Made by a program: the position numbers and the translations under genes
Notes under the pieces: generated by a model
The model's database searches: none
Told to the model about the DNA's origin: nothing
The model's input: only the letters and a program-made list of their open reading frames with translations
Shown here: piece by piece, positions 8,073-14,904 of the stretch
How positions within the stretch are numbered: the first letter of the stretch is position 1
Layout: each line of letters begins with the position of its first letter
From: CAYPIE01 sp964410665
Lineage (GTDB): Bacteria; Planctomycetota; Planctomycetia; Gemmatales; Gemmataceae
Reading direction: 5' to 3'
NCBI GenBank assembly: GCA_964410665.1
Contig: CAYPIE010000114.1
Coordinates: forward strand, 1 to 16,470
Length of the DNA stretch: 16,470 bases

Positions 8073-8662
8073 TCCGGTGGCCTCGTCTCCAGGCCTAGTT
8101 CTTGGACCACACGATCGAGCGCCCGCCGGTGCTGTTTGCGCACCGCGTCGACGCTTTGCCCACAGGCGCTGGCCAACTCTTCCCATGAACGTCCATCAAT
8201 ACGCTGATCAACCAAAAACCGTTCGGCCTCGGTCAAGCGTTCGCGGACCCGGGTGATCAGTTCCCGTTGGGCCAGCTGCGAACTCGGCGAGGCGCTGGCA
8301 CTCGCCATCGCCTCCAGCGACGCCTCCGCATTCCCGAGGTTTCGCCGCACATCGCGCATGTCGGCGTGTAAACCCCGGGCCTTTTCACAGACTTTGTTTT
8401 GCGCCATGGTGACCAGTAGCTTAATCAGATCACGTGGCTCGTTGAGGTCAAATTGCCCGGCGGCAGCACGGACAAAGAAGACCGCCAGCACCGACTGGCA
8501 GACGTCCATGGTTTCCAGGGTCCGGCGCAGCCGCGGATCCGTCAGGCGCATGCGGATCGTGCGACGGATTTCGGGTTCGTATTCCTGAATCAGCTGCATC
8601 GCCGCATCCGGATCCCCCTGTCGAACCCGCTCAACAAATCCGGCAAAAGAGTTCTCAGTCAT
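8069..8662 (-). CDS. ECF-type RNA polymerase sigma factor
   Basis: The product has 197 residues, a normal length for an extracytoplasmic-function sigma factor. Region 2 spans about 8-105 and contains RRTLETMDVCQSVLAVFF, a wording characteristic of planctomycete sigma factors, with a basic end (KVCEKARGLHADMRDVRRN). Region 4 (about 134-192) holds the helix-turn-helix, SWEELASACGQSVDAVRKQH, that would read the -35 element. An Ala/Ser linker (about 117-130) separates the two. The stop overlaps the kinase start by four bases (ATGA), and no anti-sigma gene lies nearby. This suggests the kinase, rather than an anti-sigma factor, controls its activity, as proposed for sigma/kinase pairs in planctomycetes. 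The ATG at 8662 has no strong Shine-Dalgarno sequence. The target promoters are unknown. Confidence 0.92.
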   Translation of the reverse strand: MTENSFAGFVERVRQGDPDAAMQLIQEYEPEIRRTIRMRLTDPRLRRTLETMDVCQSVLAVFFVRAAAGQFDLNEPRDLIKLLVTMAQNKVCEKARGLHADMRDVRRNLGNAEASLEAMASASASPSSQLAQRELITRVRERLTEAERFLVDQRIDGRSWEELASACGQSVDAVRKQHRRALDRVVQELGLETRPPE

Positions 8663-9074
8663 GGACAGGTTCCATCGGACGACGGATCTGTGAAATCCAA
8701 TTCATCAGTGTAAATCAGTCCATAGGCCGAATCAATCGTATCGAGAAAACTCTACCACACGCTCGCTTGGCAGGTAGTCTCGGGCACCCACCAACGACCA
8801 CGGCCGGTCGGTCGAGACAGGCGTTGAACCCGCCGGTTCACGCCGCATTTGCATAGCACAATGCCGGCAGAGCAGACACAACGCCGCCGCGGCAAACCGA
8901 GTGCCGACTTCACTTTTTCAAAATTGTCACGTTTTTCTGTCCGGTCAGAGTTTTCAGCGCATTGAACCTGCTGAACGGGGATGACCAGACCACCAGACTC
9001 CTCCCCACGGATCGGGCCAACCGTGTGACACCCGACCGACCCACTCACTCGCCTTTTGCACCGGAGAATCTGCC
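8663..9074. other. Divergent intergenic region between the sigma factor and the calpain-type protease
   Basis: These 412 bases hold no plausible gene on either strand. They must contain the promoters for the sigma/kinase pair on the left and the RTX protease on the right. An AT-rich patch (about 8931-8952) and a hairpin (8821-8843) are the visible landmarks. GGAG at 9063-9066 is the ribosome site of the right-hand gene. I cannot place -10/-35 boxes with confidence. Confidence 0.45.
8821..8843. repeat. Hairpin related to the REP-like elements
   Basis: GCGTTGAACC-CGCC-GGTTCACGC folds into a 9-bp stem with one bulged T and a 4-base loop. Its core, GAACCCGCC, is shared with the left arm of the 5452-5557 pair. 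It may be a further member of the same repeat family or a regulatory hairpin in the divergent region. Confidence 0.45.
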
Positions 9075-10658
9075 ATGCGTACTCGCAACCACCGCATTCA
9101 ACTCGACATGCAGTCGCTGGAAGCTCGGGACGTTCCCTCGGTCACTTCGCTTTGGTTCAGTAACGACATGTTGGTCGTGCAAACCAATGACGCCCCCACC
9201 GAAGTCCGGGTCTACCAAGAGGGTTCCAATTATCGTATCCAGGAAGGCGGCAGCAATCGGAGCTGGTATTACTGGACCGGTTGGATCAACAAGATCGAAT
9301 TCCAGGGCGGGGCAGGCAACGACCGCTTCTTGAACTATGTCGCCAACCTACCGGTGCGTGGCTTCGGCTTTGGCGGCAACGATTACCTCGAAGGCTATAG
9401 CAGCAACGACGTGTTCGTGGGCGGTGACGGCAACGACACCTTCAAAGGCTATGGCGGCAATGATTCCATCTGGGGCGGCAACGGCCACGACCAAATCCAT
9501 GGCATGAGTGGCAACGACTATCTGGTCGGCGACTCCGGCAACGACATCATCACAGGCAGCTCGGGCAATGATTCCATCTGGGGCGGCAACGGCCACGACA
9601 AGCTCAGCGGTCAAAATCATAACGATTACCTCGTCGGCGGAGACGGCAACGACACCATCACCGGCGACCACGGTGACGACCGCCTCGACGGCCAGAATGG
9701 CCACGATGCCTTGATCGGCGGCGACGGGACCGACTCCATGTATGGAGGGAACGGAAATGATTCGCTGGTCAGCATCGATGCGAACTACACCGACTATAGC
9801 CACGGCGGCAATGGCCATGATACCGTCTGGCGCGACGTGATCTGGATCCTGAGCGACACCGCCTACGCCGAGAAGATTCAGTCGGTGAGCTCCTTTGCCA
9901 ACGGGGCCGACCGGTCCCTCAACGGCGATCGGATCGCGGACCCCACCGACGGTACCTTTTACAAGAACTTCCGCGACAACCCACTGTTCGCGGTCGGCGG
10001 ACCATCGATCCATGATGTCGATCAAGAGACCGTCGGCGACTGCTGGATTATGGCTTCGCTGGGGTCGGTCGCTCACGACAACCCCTTGCACATCCGCGAA
10101 ATGGTCGCCGATTTCGGCGACGGTACCTATGGCGTCCGGCTGGGCAGCCGCTTCTATCGGGTCGATGCCGACCTGTCCACCTGGAGCGCAAGCAGTACCG
10201 ACCAGCGTTTCGCGGGACTGGGCACGGAGAACAGTTTGTGGGTGGCCATCGTCGAGAAAGCCTACACGCACCACCGCACCGGGGCCAACACCTACAACTC
10301 GATCGGCTGGGGCGACCCCGCCGATGCGATGCGGCAGCTTAACGCTACCTCGGTCGGGCAGCGCTACTTTGCACCAGGCTCATCGAACGCCACCAGTCTG
10401 GCCAATGAGGTCTACAACCGCTGGAATGCCTACCAGTCGTGCACCGTCTGCACCGGCACCGTCGCCAGCGGCTCACCTCTGGTGGCGAGCCACTGCTACT
10501 CCGTCTTTTCAGTTTCTCGAAACGCCTCGGGCCAGGTGACCTCGATCACCCTACGCAACCCCTGGGGCGGCGACAACACCAGCGGCAACCCGTTTGTCAC
10601 CATGACCCCCAATCAGCTGGCCGCGAACCAGATCTGGGTCACTTGGGGCAACACCTGA
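9075..10658 (+). CDS. RTX-repeat protein with C-terminal calpain-type cysteine protease domain
   Basis: The product has 527 residues. The N-terminal tag LDMQSLEARDVPS (10-22) is the planctomycete export-associated LExLExRxVP pattern; there is no classical signal peptide. Residues about 24-77 look like a beta-strand entry module. Residues about 78-250 are roughly 19 nonapeptide GGxGND-type repeats, which bind calcium in RTX proteins. The C-terminal half (about 290-527) has the calpain (C2 peptidase) signature: Gln317 and Cys323 in DQETVGDCWIMASL, NSLWVAIVEKAY (387-398), His473 in SHCYSVFSV and Asn495 in LRNPWGG. The catalytic triad is complete. It is probably a secreted or surface cysteine protease dependent on calcium through its repeats. 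GGAG at 9063-9066 supports ATG 9075. It is divergent from the sigma/kinase pair and followed by a strong hairpin. Confidence 0.88.
   Translation: MRTRNHRIQLDMQSLEARDVPSVTSLWFSNDMLVVQTNDAPTEVRVYQEGSNYRIQEGGSNRSWYYWTGWINKIEFQGGAGNDRFLNYVANLPVRGFGFGGNDYLEGYSSNDVFVGGDGNDTFKGYGGNDSIWGGNGHDQIHGMSGNDYLVGDSGNDIITGSSGNDSIWGGNGHDKLSGQNHNDYLVGGDGNDTITGDHGDDRLDGQNGHDALIGGDGTDSMYGGNGNDSLVSIDANYTDYSHGGNGHDTVWRDVIWILSDTAYAEKIQSVSSFANGADRSLNGDRIADPTDGTFYKNFRDNPLFAVGGPSIHDVDQETVGDCWIMASLGSVAHDNPLHIREMVADFGDGTYGVRLGSRFYRVDADLSTWSASSTDQRFAGLGTENSLWVAIVEKAYTHHRTGANTYNSIGWGDPADAMRQLNATSVGQRYFAPGSSNATSLANEVYNRWNAYQSCTVCTGTVASGSPLVASHCYSVFSVSRNASGQVTSITLRNPWGGDNTSGNPFVTMTPNQLAANQIWVTWGNT
9456..9599 (+). repeat. 36-bp direct repeat inside the RTX region of the calpain-type gene
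   Basis: The same 36 bases, beginning GGCAATGATTCCATCTGGGG, occur at 9456-9491 and 9564-9599. The offset is 108 bases, exactly four nonapeptide repeats. Exact identity at the DNA level points to recent unit shuffling or conversion within the array. Confidence 0.75.
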
Positions 10659-10675
10659 GCCCCCCCGATGCCCGG

Positions 10676-10706
10676 CCGTGTCCAGGTCAACTCGACCTGG
10701 ACACGG
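10676..10706 (+). terminator. Hairpin terminator after the calpain-type protease gene
   Basis: CCGTGTCCAGGTC (10676-10688) and GACCTGGACACGG (10694-10706) form a perfect 13-bp stem with a 5-base loop, beginning 18 bases after the TGA. There is no U-tract, but position and stem strength fit a transcription stop. It suggests the two RTX protease genes are separate transcription units. Confidence 0.65.
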
Positions 10707-10955
10707 TCTGCGGACGGCATTGAGCTGCCCCGGGAACGGGCGATCAACCCGCCGACCGAACCTCTCAGGCACCCCGAGTTCGCAAGTCTTTGCAACGATC
10801 TTGTCCTGCGGAAGGGAGTGAATCCCATCTACCTAGTAGTGAGAGAATAGATTCCGATCCGCACGAATGCCTCCGTTCGAAAGCTGCTTCCCGCTTCCTC
10901 CGACAAGCAAAGGGCTTGTACGGCAAACGTTTCCCCCCACCGATGGAGCATCGAA

Positions 10956-12998
10956 ATGTCACACCGTCCCCTATCTGCCTCGTTGCGTCTTGAATGTCTC
11001 GAAGAACGCGCCGTCCCGGCCGCCTATCTCGCCAACAGCGCTCTTTACATCACCGGATCAAGCTTCGTCAACGATGTCGCCACCGTCCAAGAAATCGACT
11101 GGCCCGACGGTGACCTGGTCCGAGTCAACCTCAACGGCTTCTACAGCACCTTCGAGCTCGCCGACCTGCCCAACGGCATCCGCTTTTATGGCTACGGCGG
11201 CAATGACTCGCTCGACGCGCGGCAAATCGATTCCGTCCGCGTTTCAGCCTACGGCGGCGACGGCGCAGACACGCTTCGCGGTGGTGACGCAAGTGACCTG
11301 CTCTCTGGAAATGATGGCAACGACCGCGTCTATGGCTACGACGGCAACGATAGCCTCTACGGCGGCGAAGGCAACGACTACTTCAGTGGGGGCAATGGCA
11401 ACGACCGCATCGATAGCTGGACCGGCAACGACACCGGCTACGGCGGCAACGGCAACGACAGCCTCTACGGCGGTGTCGGCGACGACTTCCTCTCCGGAAA
11501 TAATGGCAACGACTACCTCGACGGATACCACGGCCACGACCGCCTCTACGGCGGCGAAGACAACGACTATTTCCTCGGAGGCGACGGCAACGACCGCATC
11601 GATAGCTGGACCGGCAACGACACCGGCTACGGCGGCAACGGCAACGACAGCCTCTACGGCGGTGTCGGCGACGACTTCCTCTCCGGAAATAATGGCAACG
11701 ACTACCTCGACGGATACCACGGCCACGACCGCCTCTACGGCGGCGAAGACAACGACTATTTCCTCGGAGGCGACGGCAACGACCGCATCGATAGCTGGAC
11801 CGGCGACGACACCGGCTATGGCGGCAATGGCAACGATACCCTCTACGGCGGCGAAGGCAACGACTTGCTCTCAGGCAACAATGATCACGACTACCTCGAC
11901 GGATACCACGGCCACGACAGCCTCTATGGCGGCAACGGCGATGACTACTTCCTGGGGGGCAATGGCAACGACTATCTGGATGGTTGGTATGGCAATGACA
12001 CCGCCTATGGTAGCAATGGACGGGATACCCTCTATGGGGGCGTCGGCAATGACTACCTCAACGGCGGCAGCCATGATGATTACCTCAACGGCTGGTCAGG
12101 CCACGACTTGTTGATCGGCGGTTCGGGCAATGACCTGCTCTCGGGCGGCAGCGGCAATGACACCATCAACGCCGACTCGGGGCGCGACGGCCTGTGGGGC
12201 GGTTCGGGCAACGATGACCTCAACGACGGCAGCGGCGACGACCGCTTCTACGACCGCGATGGCCAGGATACCGCGGACATCAACCCAGACCTCCATAGCA
12301 ACGATGTGGTAATCAACCTGAGTAACGGATCCGCGGATAAAGATTGGAACGCCGGGTTCTGGAATGATGCGGATCTGATCCCGATCGACGCCTCACTGTT
12401 GCTGTTGCAACAGCGCACCGGCACCAACCAGCTGCTCAAGGGCGCGGCCGATGAGACGCTCGACATCTTTATCTATGGAACGCCAAAGAAGAGTAGTGGA
12501 ACTCGCGGCTGGAACTCCGGGAGCGGCGTCATCGCGGTGACCCAGAACGCTTACGACCAAGGGGACCGCCAGGTCATGCAGACCTTCATTCACGAAGTCG
12601 GTCACAACTGGGATAACTTTAAGTCCCAGAATGAGAACGACCTGATGGATGAGTTTCGAGCGATGAGTGGTTGGGTGAAACGGAACACCAAGCCCAGCTC
12701 ATCGGGGAATTGGGTCAAGGCCGAGCGGTATGGCGAGACCTGGTGGTACAACGCTGATCTGAATGCGGCGCGGTTCGCCCGAGCACCTGGGACGGGTGAT
12801 GGCTATAGTGCGGTGCATCCGGTCGAGGACTGGGCAACCGCCTTCTCCCTGTCGATCCTCGCCTTTGGCGGGCTGGAATATAACGACGGTAAAGGGGCGC
12901 TCGTCGATGCCGCCACCCACCTGAATGGGTTGAGGATCGGCGGTGCCAATAACGATAAGGTCGATATCCTCAACCAGTTCTTCGACGATCATTCGTAA
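10956..12998 (+). CDS. RTX-repeat protein with C-terminal HExxH metallopeptidase-like domain
   Basis: The product has 680 residues. It opens with the same class of tag as its neighbour, LRLECLEERAVPA (10-22), and a short beta-rich module (about 24-77). Residues about 79-440 form some 40 nonapeptide calcium-binding repeats (GGNGNDSLY type). The C-terminal domain (about 450-680) contains FIHEVGHNWD with the zinc-binding HEVGH at 546-550. Downstream, HPVEDWATAF (621-630) resembles the EDFAE-type third-ligand segment of gluzincin metallopeptidases, with Glu624 the likely ligand. A secreted zinc protease is the best reading, though the exact family is not recognised. GGAG at 10945-10948 supports ATG 10956. 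An exact 189-bp duplication lies in the repeat array. A strong terminator follows the stop. Confidence 0.83.
   Translation: MSHRPLSASLRLECLEERAVPAAYLANSALYITGSSFVNDVATVQEIDWPDGDLVRVNLNGFYSTFELADLPNGIRFYGYGGNDSLDARQIDSVRVSAYGGDGADTLRGGDASDLLSGNDGNDRVYGYDGNDSLYGGEGNDYFSGGNGNDRIDSWTGNDTGYGGNGNDSLYGGVGDDFLSGNNGNDYLDGYHGHDRLYGGEDNDYFLGGDGNDRIDSWTGNDTGYGGNGNDSLYGGVGDDFLSGNNGNDYLDGYHGHDRLYGGEDNDYFLGGDGNDRIDSWTGDDTGYGGNGNDTLYGGEGNDLLSGNNDHDYLDGYHGHDSLYGGNGDDYFLGGNGNDYLDGWYGNDTAYGSNGRDTLYGGVGNDYLNGGSHDDYLNGWSGHDLLIGGSGNDLLSGGSGNDTINADSGRDGLWGGSGNDDLNDGSGDDRFYDRDGQDTADINPDLHSNDVVINLSNGSADKDWNAGFWNDADLIPIDASLLLLQQRTGTNQLLKGAADETLDIFIYGTPKKSSGTRGWNSGSGVIAVTQNAYDQGDRQVMQTFIHEVGHNWDNFKSQNENDLMDEFRAMSGWVKRNTKPSSSGNWVKAERYGETWWYNADLNAARFARAPGTGDGYSAVHPVEDWATAFSLSILAFGGLEYNDGKGALVDAATHLNGLRIGGANNDKVDILNQFFDDHS
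11406..11783 (+). repeat. Exact tandem duplication of a 189-bp unit in the RTX array
   Basis: The unit at 11406-11594 is repeated without a visible mismatch at 11595-11783. Each copy encodes 63 residues, exactly seven nonapeptides, starting RIDSWTGNDTGYGGNGND. A third, diverged copy starts at 11784. Third-codon positions are identical between the two exact copies, so the duplication is recent or maintained by gene conversion. Confidence 0.92.
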
Positions 12999-13043
12999 GC
13001 AACTCCCGACCGCCATCGGCTGGCTGGTCATTCGGTTCCTGCG

Positions 13044-13090
13044 AACGCCCGCACACGCACCCCGAGCGTGTGCGGGCGTTTTCCCCCTTT
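13044..13090 (+). terminator. Intrinsic terminator after the RTX metallopeptidase gene
   Basis: AACGCCCGCACACGC (13044-13058) and GCGTGTGCGGGCGTT (13066-13080) form a perfect 15-bp stem with a 7-base loop. It is followed by a pyrimidine tract (TTCCCCCTTTT). It starts 46 bases after the TAA. Confidence 0.85.
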
Positions 13091-13135
13091 TCCATTCCAT
13101 CTGCACCAGCACAGAGGGGTCGATACCGACCGCGC

Positions 13136-13336
13136 TTGGAGCGATTTCTCAGTGAAGCGGAGGTGGGAGTCATCGATCCGGGCAAGTATCGGGTCGAGAT
13201 CGTCCACCTTGGCGAGCAGGGTGAGCGGTTGCGCGAGGCCGAGCAGGCGGGCGTGAAGTCGGTGCCCGCCCTGGTGCTTGACGGCACGGTGTTCCACATC
13301 AATCACGGTGCTGATCTGGCCGCGCTCAAGACATAG
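13136..13336 (+). pseudogene. C-terminal remnant of a thioredoxin-fold protein
   Basis: The frame encodes about 66 residues resembling the second half of a small thioredoxin/glutaredoxin-like protein: a helix, a strand (YRVEIVHLGE), a helix (ERLREAEQAG), then VKSVPALVLDG with the typical cis-proline strand, and a final FHINHGADLAALK before TAG. The first half, including the strand and CxxC active site, is absent. The open frame upstream runs into the terminator of the preceding gene, so the original start is gone. No ribosome site precedes the internal TTG or GTG codons. I read this as a truncated relic. A genuine short protein lacking the redox motif is possible but less likely. Confidence 0.5.
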
Positions 13337-13351
13337 CTGACAGCTCAAAAG

Positions 13352-13380
13352 GGTTGTGTGACGATGTTGGTCACACAACC
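13352..13380. terminator. Bidirectional hairpin between convergent genes
   Basis: GGTTGTGTGAC (13352-13362) and GTCACACAACC (13370-13380) form a perfect 11-bp stem with a 7-base loop. AAAA lies on the left and TCTTT on the right, so it can work in both directions. It overlaps the TGA stop of the minus-strand YfiT-family gene at 13371-13373. Confidence 0.7.
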
Positions 13381-13910
13381 TCTTTCCCCGTCCAGCCGTG
13401 TTGCTCGCGCACCCAGGCCACCTGGGCCGTGTGATGGCGACCATGCCAAGCGTAGTAGCATAAGGCCGAACGGAGGCTGACCGTGGCACCGCTCTCGGGG
13501 TGGAAAAATGTCCGAGCCAACTGCTCATCGGTCATCGAGCGAAGCAGTTGTACCCAGCGAGCATGGAGACCGACCAGGCAGGCCAGTGGCGCGGCAATGT
13601 CGCCGCGGCGAGCCTCCTCGAGAGCCGCCCAGCGGCCTTCGTCATAGGGCTTGATGGTCGGTTGGTCTTCGGTCAACGCCCACTTAAAACGCATGTAGCT
13701 GTTGAGATGACTGTCCGCGAGATGATGGACAATTTGCCGGATCGTCCAGTTGCGATAGAGCGTGTCGAGCTGCGCTCCGGATAGGTCGGCAACCTGAGCC
13801 CGTAACCTTTCCGGAGCTTGTTCAATCTCTCGAATAAACTCATCACGGCGGCTCGAAGTGTAATCTTCCTCAGGAACGAAGGGACCGGCCGGATTCTGAG
13901 GTGGTTGCAT
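13371..13910 (-). CDS. yfiT: YfiT-family DinB-fold metal-dependent transferase/hydrolase
   Basis: The product has 179 residues, the same size as Bacillus YfiT (BstA), and is recognisably similar along its whole length. WTIRQIVHHLADSHLNSYMR (55-74) is followed by RFKWALTEDQPTIKPYDEGR, and YYAWHGRHHTAQV lies near the end. The expected metal ligands are a His in the HHLADSH segment (62, 63 or 68) and the HxxxH pair His156/His160. In Bacillus this family transfers bacillithiol to electrophiles. Whether planctomycetes make that thiol is uncertain, so only the fold and metal site are claimed. The stretch before the first motif is two to three residues shorter than in YfiT. ATG 13910 is preferred because AGGAG lies 7 bases upstream; the open frame further upstream does not resemble the family. 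Monocistronic, probably cytoplasmic. Confidence 0.85.
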   Translation of the reverse strand: MQPPQNPAGPFVPEEDYTSSRRDEFIREIEQAPERLRAQVADLSGAQLDTLYRNWTIRQIVHHLADSHLNSYMRFKWALTEDQPTIKPYDEGRWAALEEARRGDIAAPLACLVGLHARWVQLLRSMTDEQLARTFFHPESGATVSLRSALCYYAWHGRHHTAQVAWVREQHGWTGKEVV

Positions 13911-14904
13911 GATAAGCTCCTGAGCTGGATAGGAACGTCCTTCCGATGAAATCGCTTTGAACTCCTCTGGCAAAAGCAATCTAGCAAGTGGAACTGGTTT
14001 TTGAACATCGCACCCCCGCCAAACGACGATCGTTTCTGCAGGCAGCCCCACAACGGCTGCCCAAGCCAGGAGCCCCTTCTTGATTCGCTTCTGCTGCCCC
14101 ACTTCCTCTATCCAGAAAACTCAGCGAATCTTTCCCAAATGCGGAACTCCTTTTGCCAAGCCCACGTCCAAATCGTGGTAAGTGCGGTCGTTAGCACAAC
14201 CGACTTACCATCCGTACCCCCCGTCTCCCCAGGGCCTGCGTCGACGGTTGATCCCCCCGCCGATGAGCGTTGGCCCTGGGGAGATTTGCGCACCCATCAT
14301 CTCGGCTGGCCAAGCCCCCCGTTTTTATCAAAGTGTCCAGCAACATCTCTCATGCTTTTCGCTTAATCATTTGTATATATTAGCTCTTGATCGATGAACG
14401 CCTCAGGGGACGAGTAGGCTCGATGAGTGCCGTGCCGATGGCTCCTGGCAATGGATCGTGTCGCGGTTTTTGGTGTTCGTGTGTCACACTTTCGGGGGTC
14501 GGTTGCTATAGCTATAGCGAAGAAAAATCGGTTCCCGTTGTGCAGCGAGCCAGGAAGGTATTCGTGTGTCAACGAAGAAGGGCTCAACATCCGGTCCCAG
14601 CGATCCCGATCTGATCGATCGTTCCATCATACAGACGTGATCGCTGTCCGGTGAACCGAATCAGCATCATAACAGGCGGGTTTCTTGATGAGTTGGCGTG
14701 TGCCAAACGTGTTGAAATTCGATGTGAATGCTGTCTCCGATCAACAGCCATTCTGGCTAGTAAACGCGTTTCCCACCCCCTCCGAACGCCAGCGATGAAA
14801 CGATCGATTCCCCGAGCAGTTGCGAACCGGGGAAAGGGGTGAAGAGCTCGCCACAGCCGAAGCAAAATCGATGATCAGATCGACCGATGCAATGGAGGAG
14901 TGCA
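13911..14904. other. Gene-poor stretch of nearly 1 kb
   Basis: No frame on either strand has both a ribosome site and a recognisable product. Parts are richer in A+T than the neighbours (for example 14361-14385, with a TATATT that could be a -10 box for the kinase downstream). The stretch contains a 13-bp inverted repeat (14224-14284) and a 14-bp palindrome, GCTATAGCTATAGC (14505-14518). Minus-strand frames between about 14460 and 14865 look weakly protein-like but are broken. It may be the scar of a lost gene or mobile element. Confidence 0.45.
14224..14284. repeat. 13-bp inverted repeat in the gene-poor region
   Basis: TCTCCCCAGGGCC (14224-14236) is the exact reverse complement of GGCCCTGGGGAGA (14272-14284), with 35 bases between. 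The loop is long for an intrinsic terminator. The structure could be a regulatory RNA element, a protein-binding site or an inverted repeat left by a mobile element. Confidence 0.5.

Noticed and set aside
8073..8186. 38-codon N-terminal extension of the kinase into the sigma-factor gene
   Set aside because: It lies wholly inside the sigma-factor coding region, and the ATGA overlap is the normal coupled arrangement.
9348..10274. Long minus-strand open frame opposite the calpain-type gene, rich in Val, Ala and Ile
   Set aside because: It is the antisense shadow of the GGxGND repeats: periodic sense codons suppress stops on the other strand. It has no ribosome site or recognisable domain.
11244..11726. 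Val/Ala-rich minus-strand frame opposite the RTX metallopeptidase array
   Set aside because: Same artefact of the repeat. Its own internal repetition simply mirrors the 189-bp duplication.
10867..12114. 415-codon plus-strand frame rich in Thr, Ala and Ser overlapping the RTX metallopeptidase
   Set aside because: Shadow frame of the repeat array. The overlapping frame has the ribosome site, tag, RTX motifs and HExxH.
11277..12240. CRISPR-like regular repeats
   Set aside because: The periodicity is 27 bases (nonapeptides) inside an open frame, with no spacers and no cas genes; it is a protein repeat.
13911..14102. Extra 64 codons upstream of the YfiT-family gene
   Set aside because: Family length (about 178 residues) and AGGAG before 13910 fix the start there. 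The extension matches nothing in the family.
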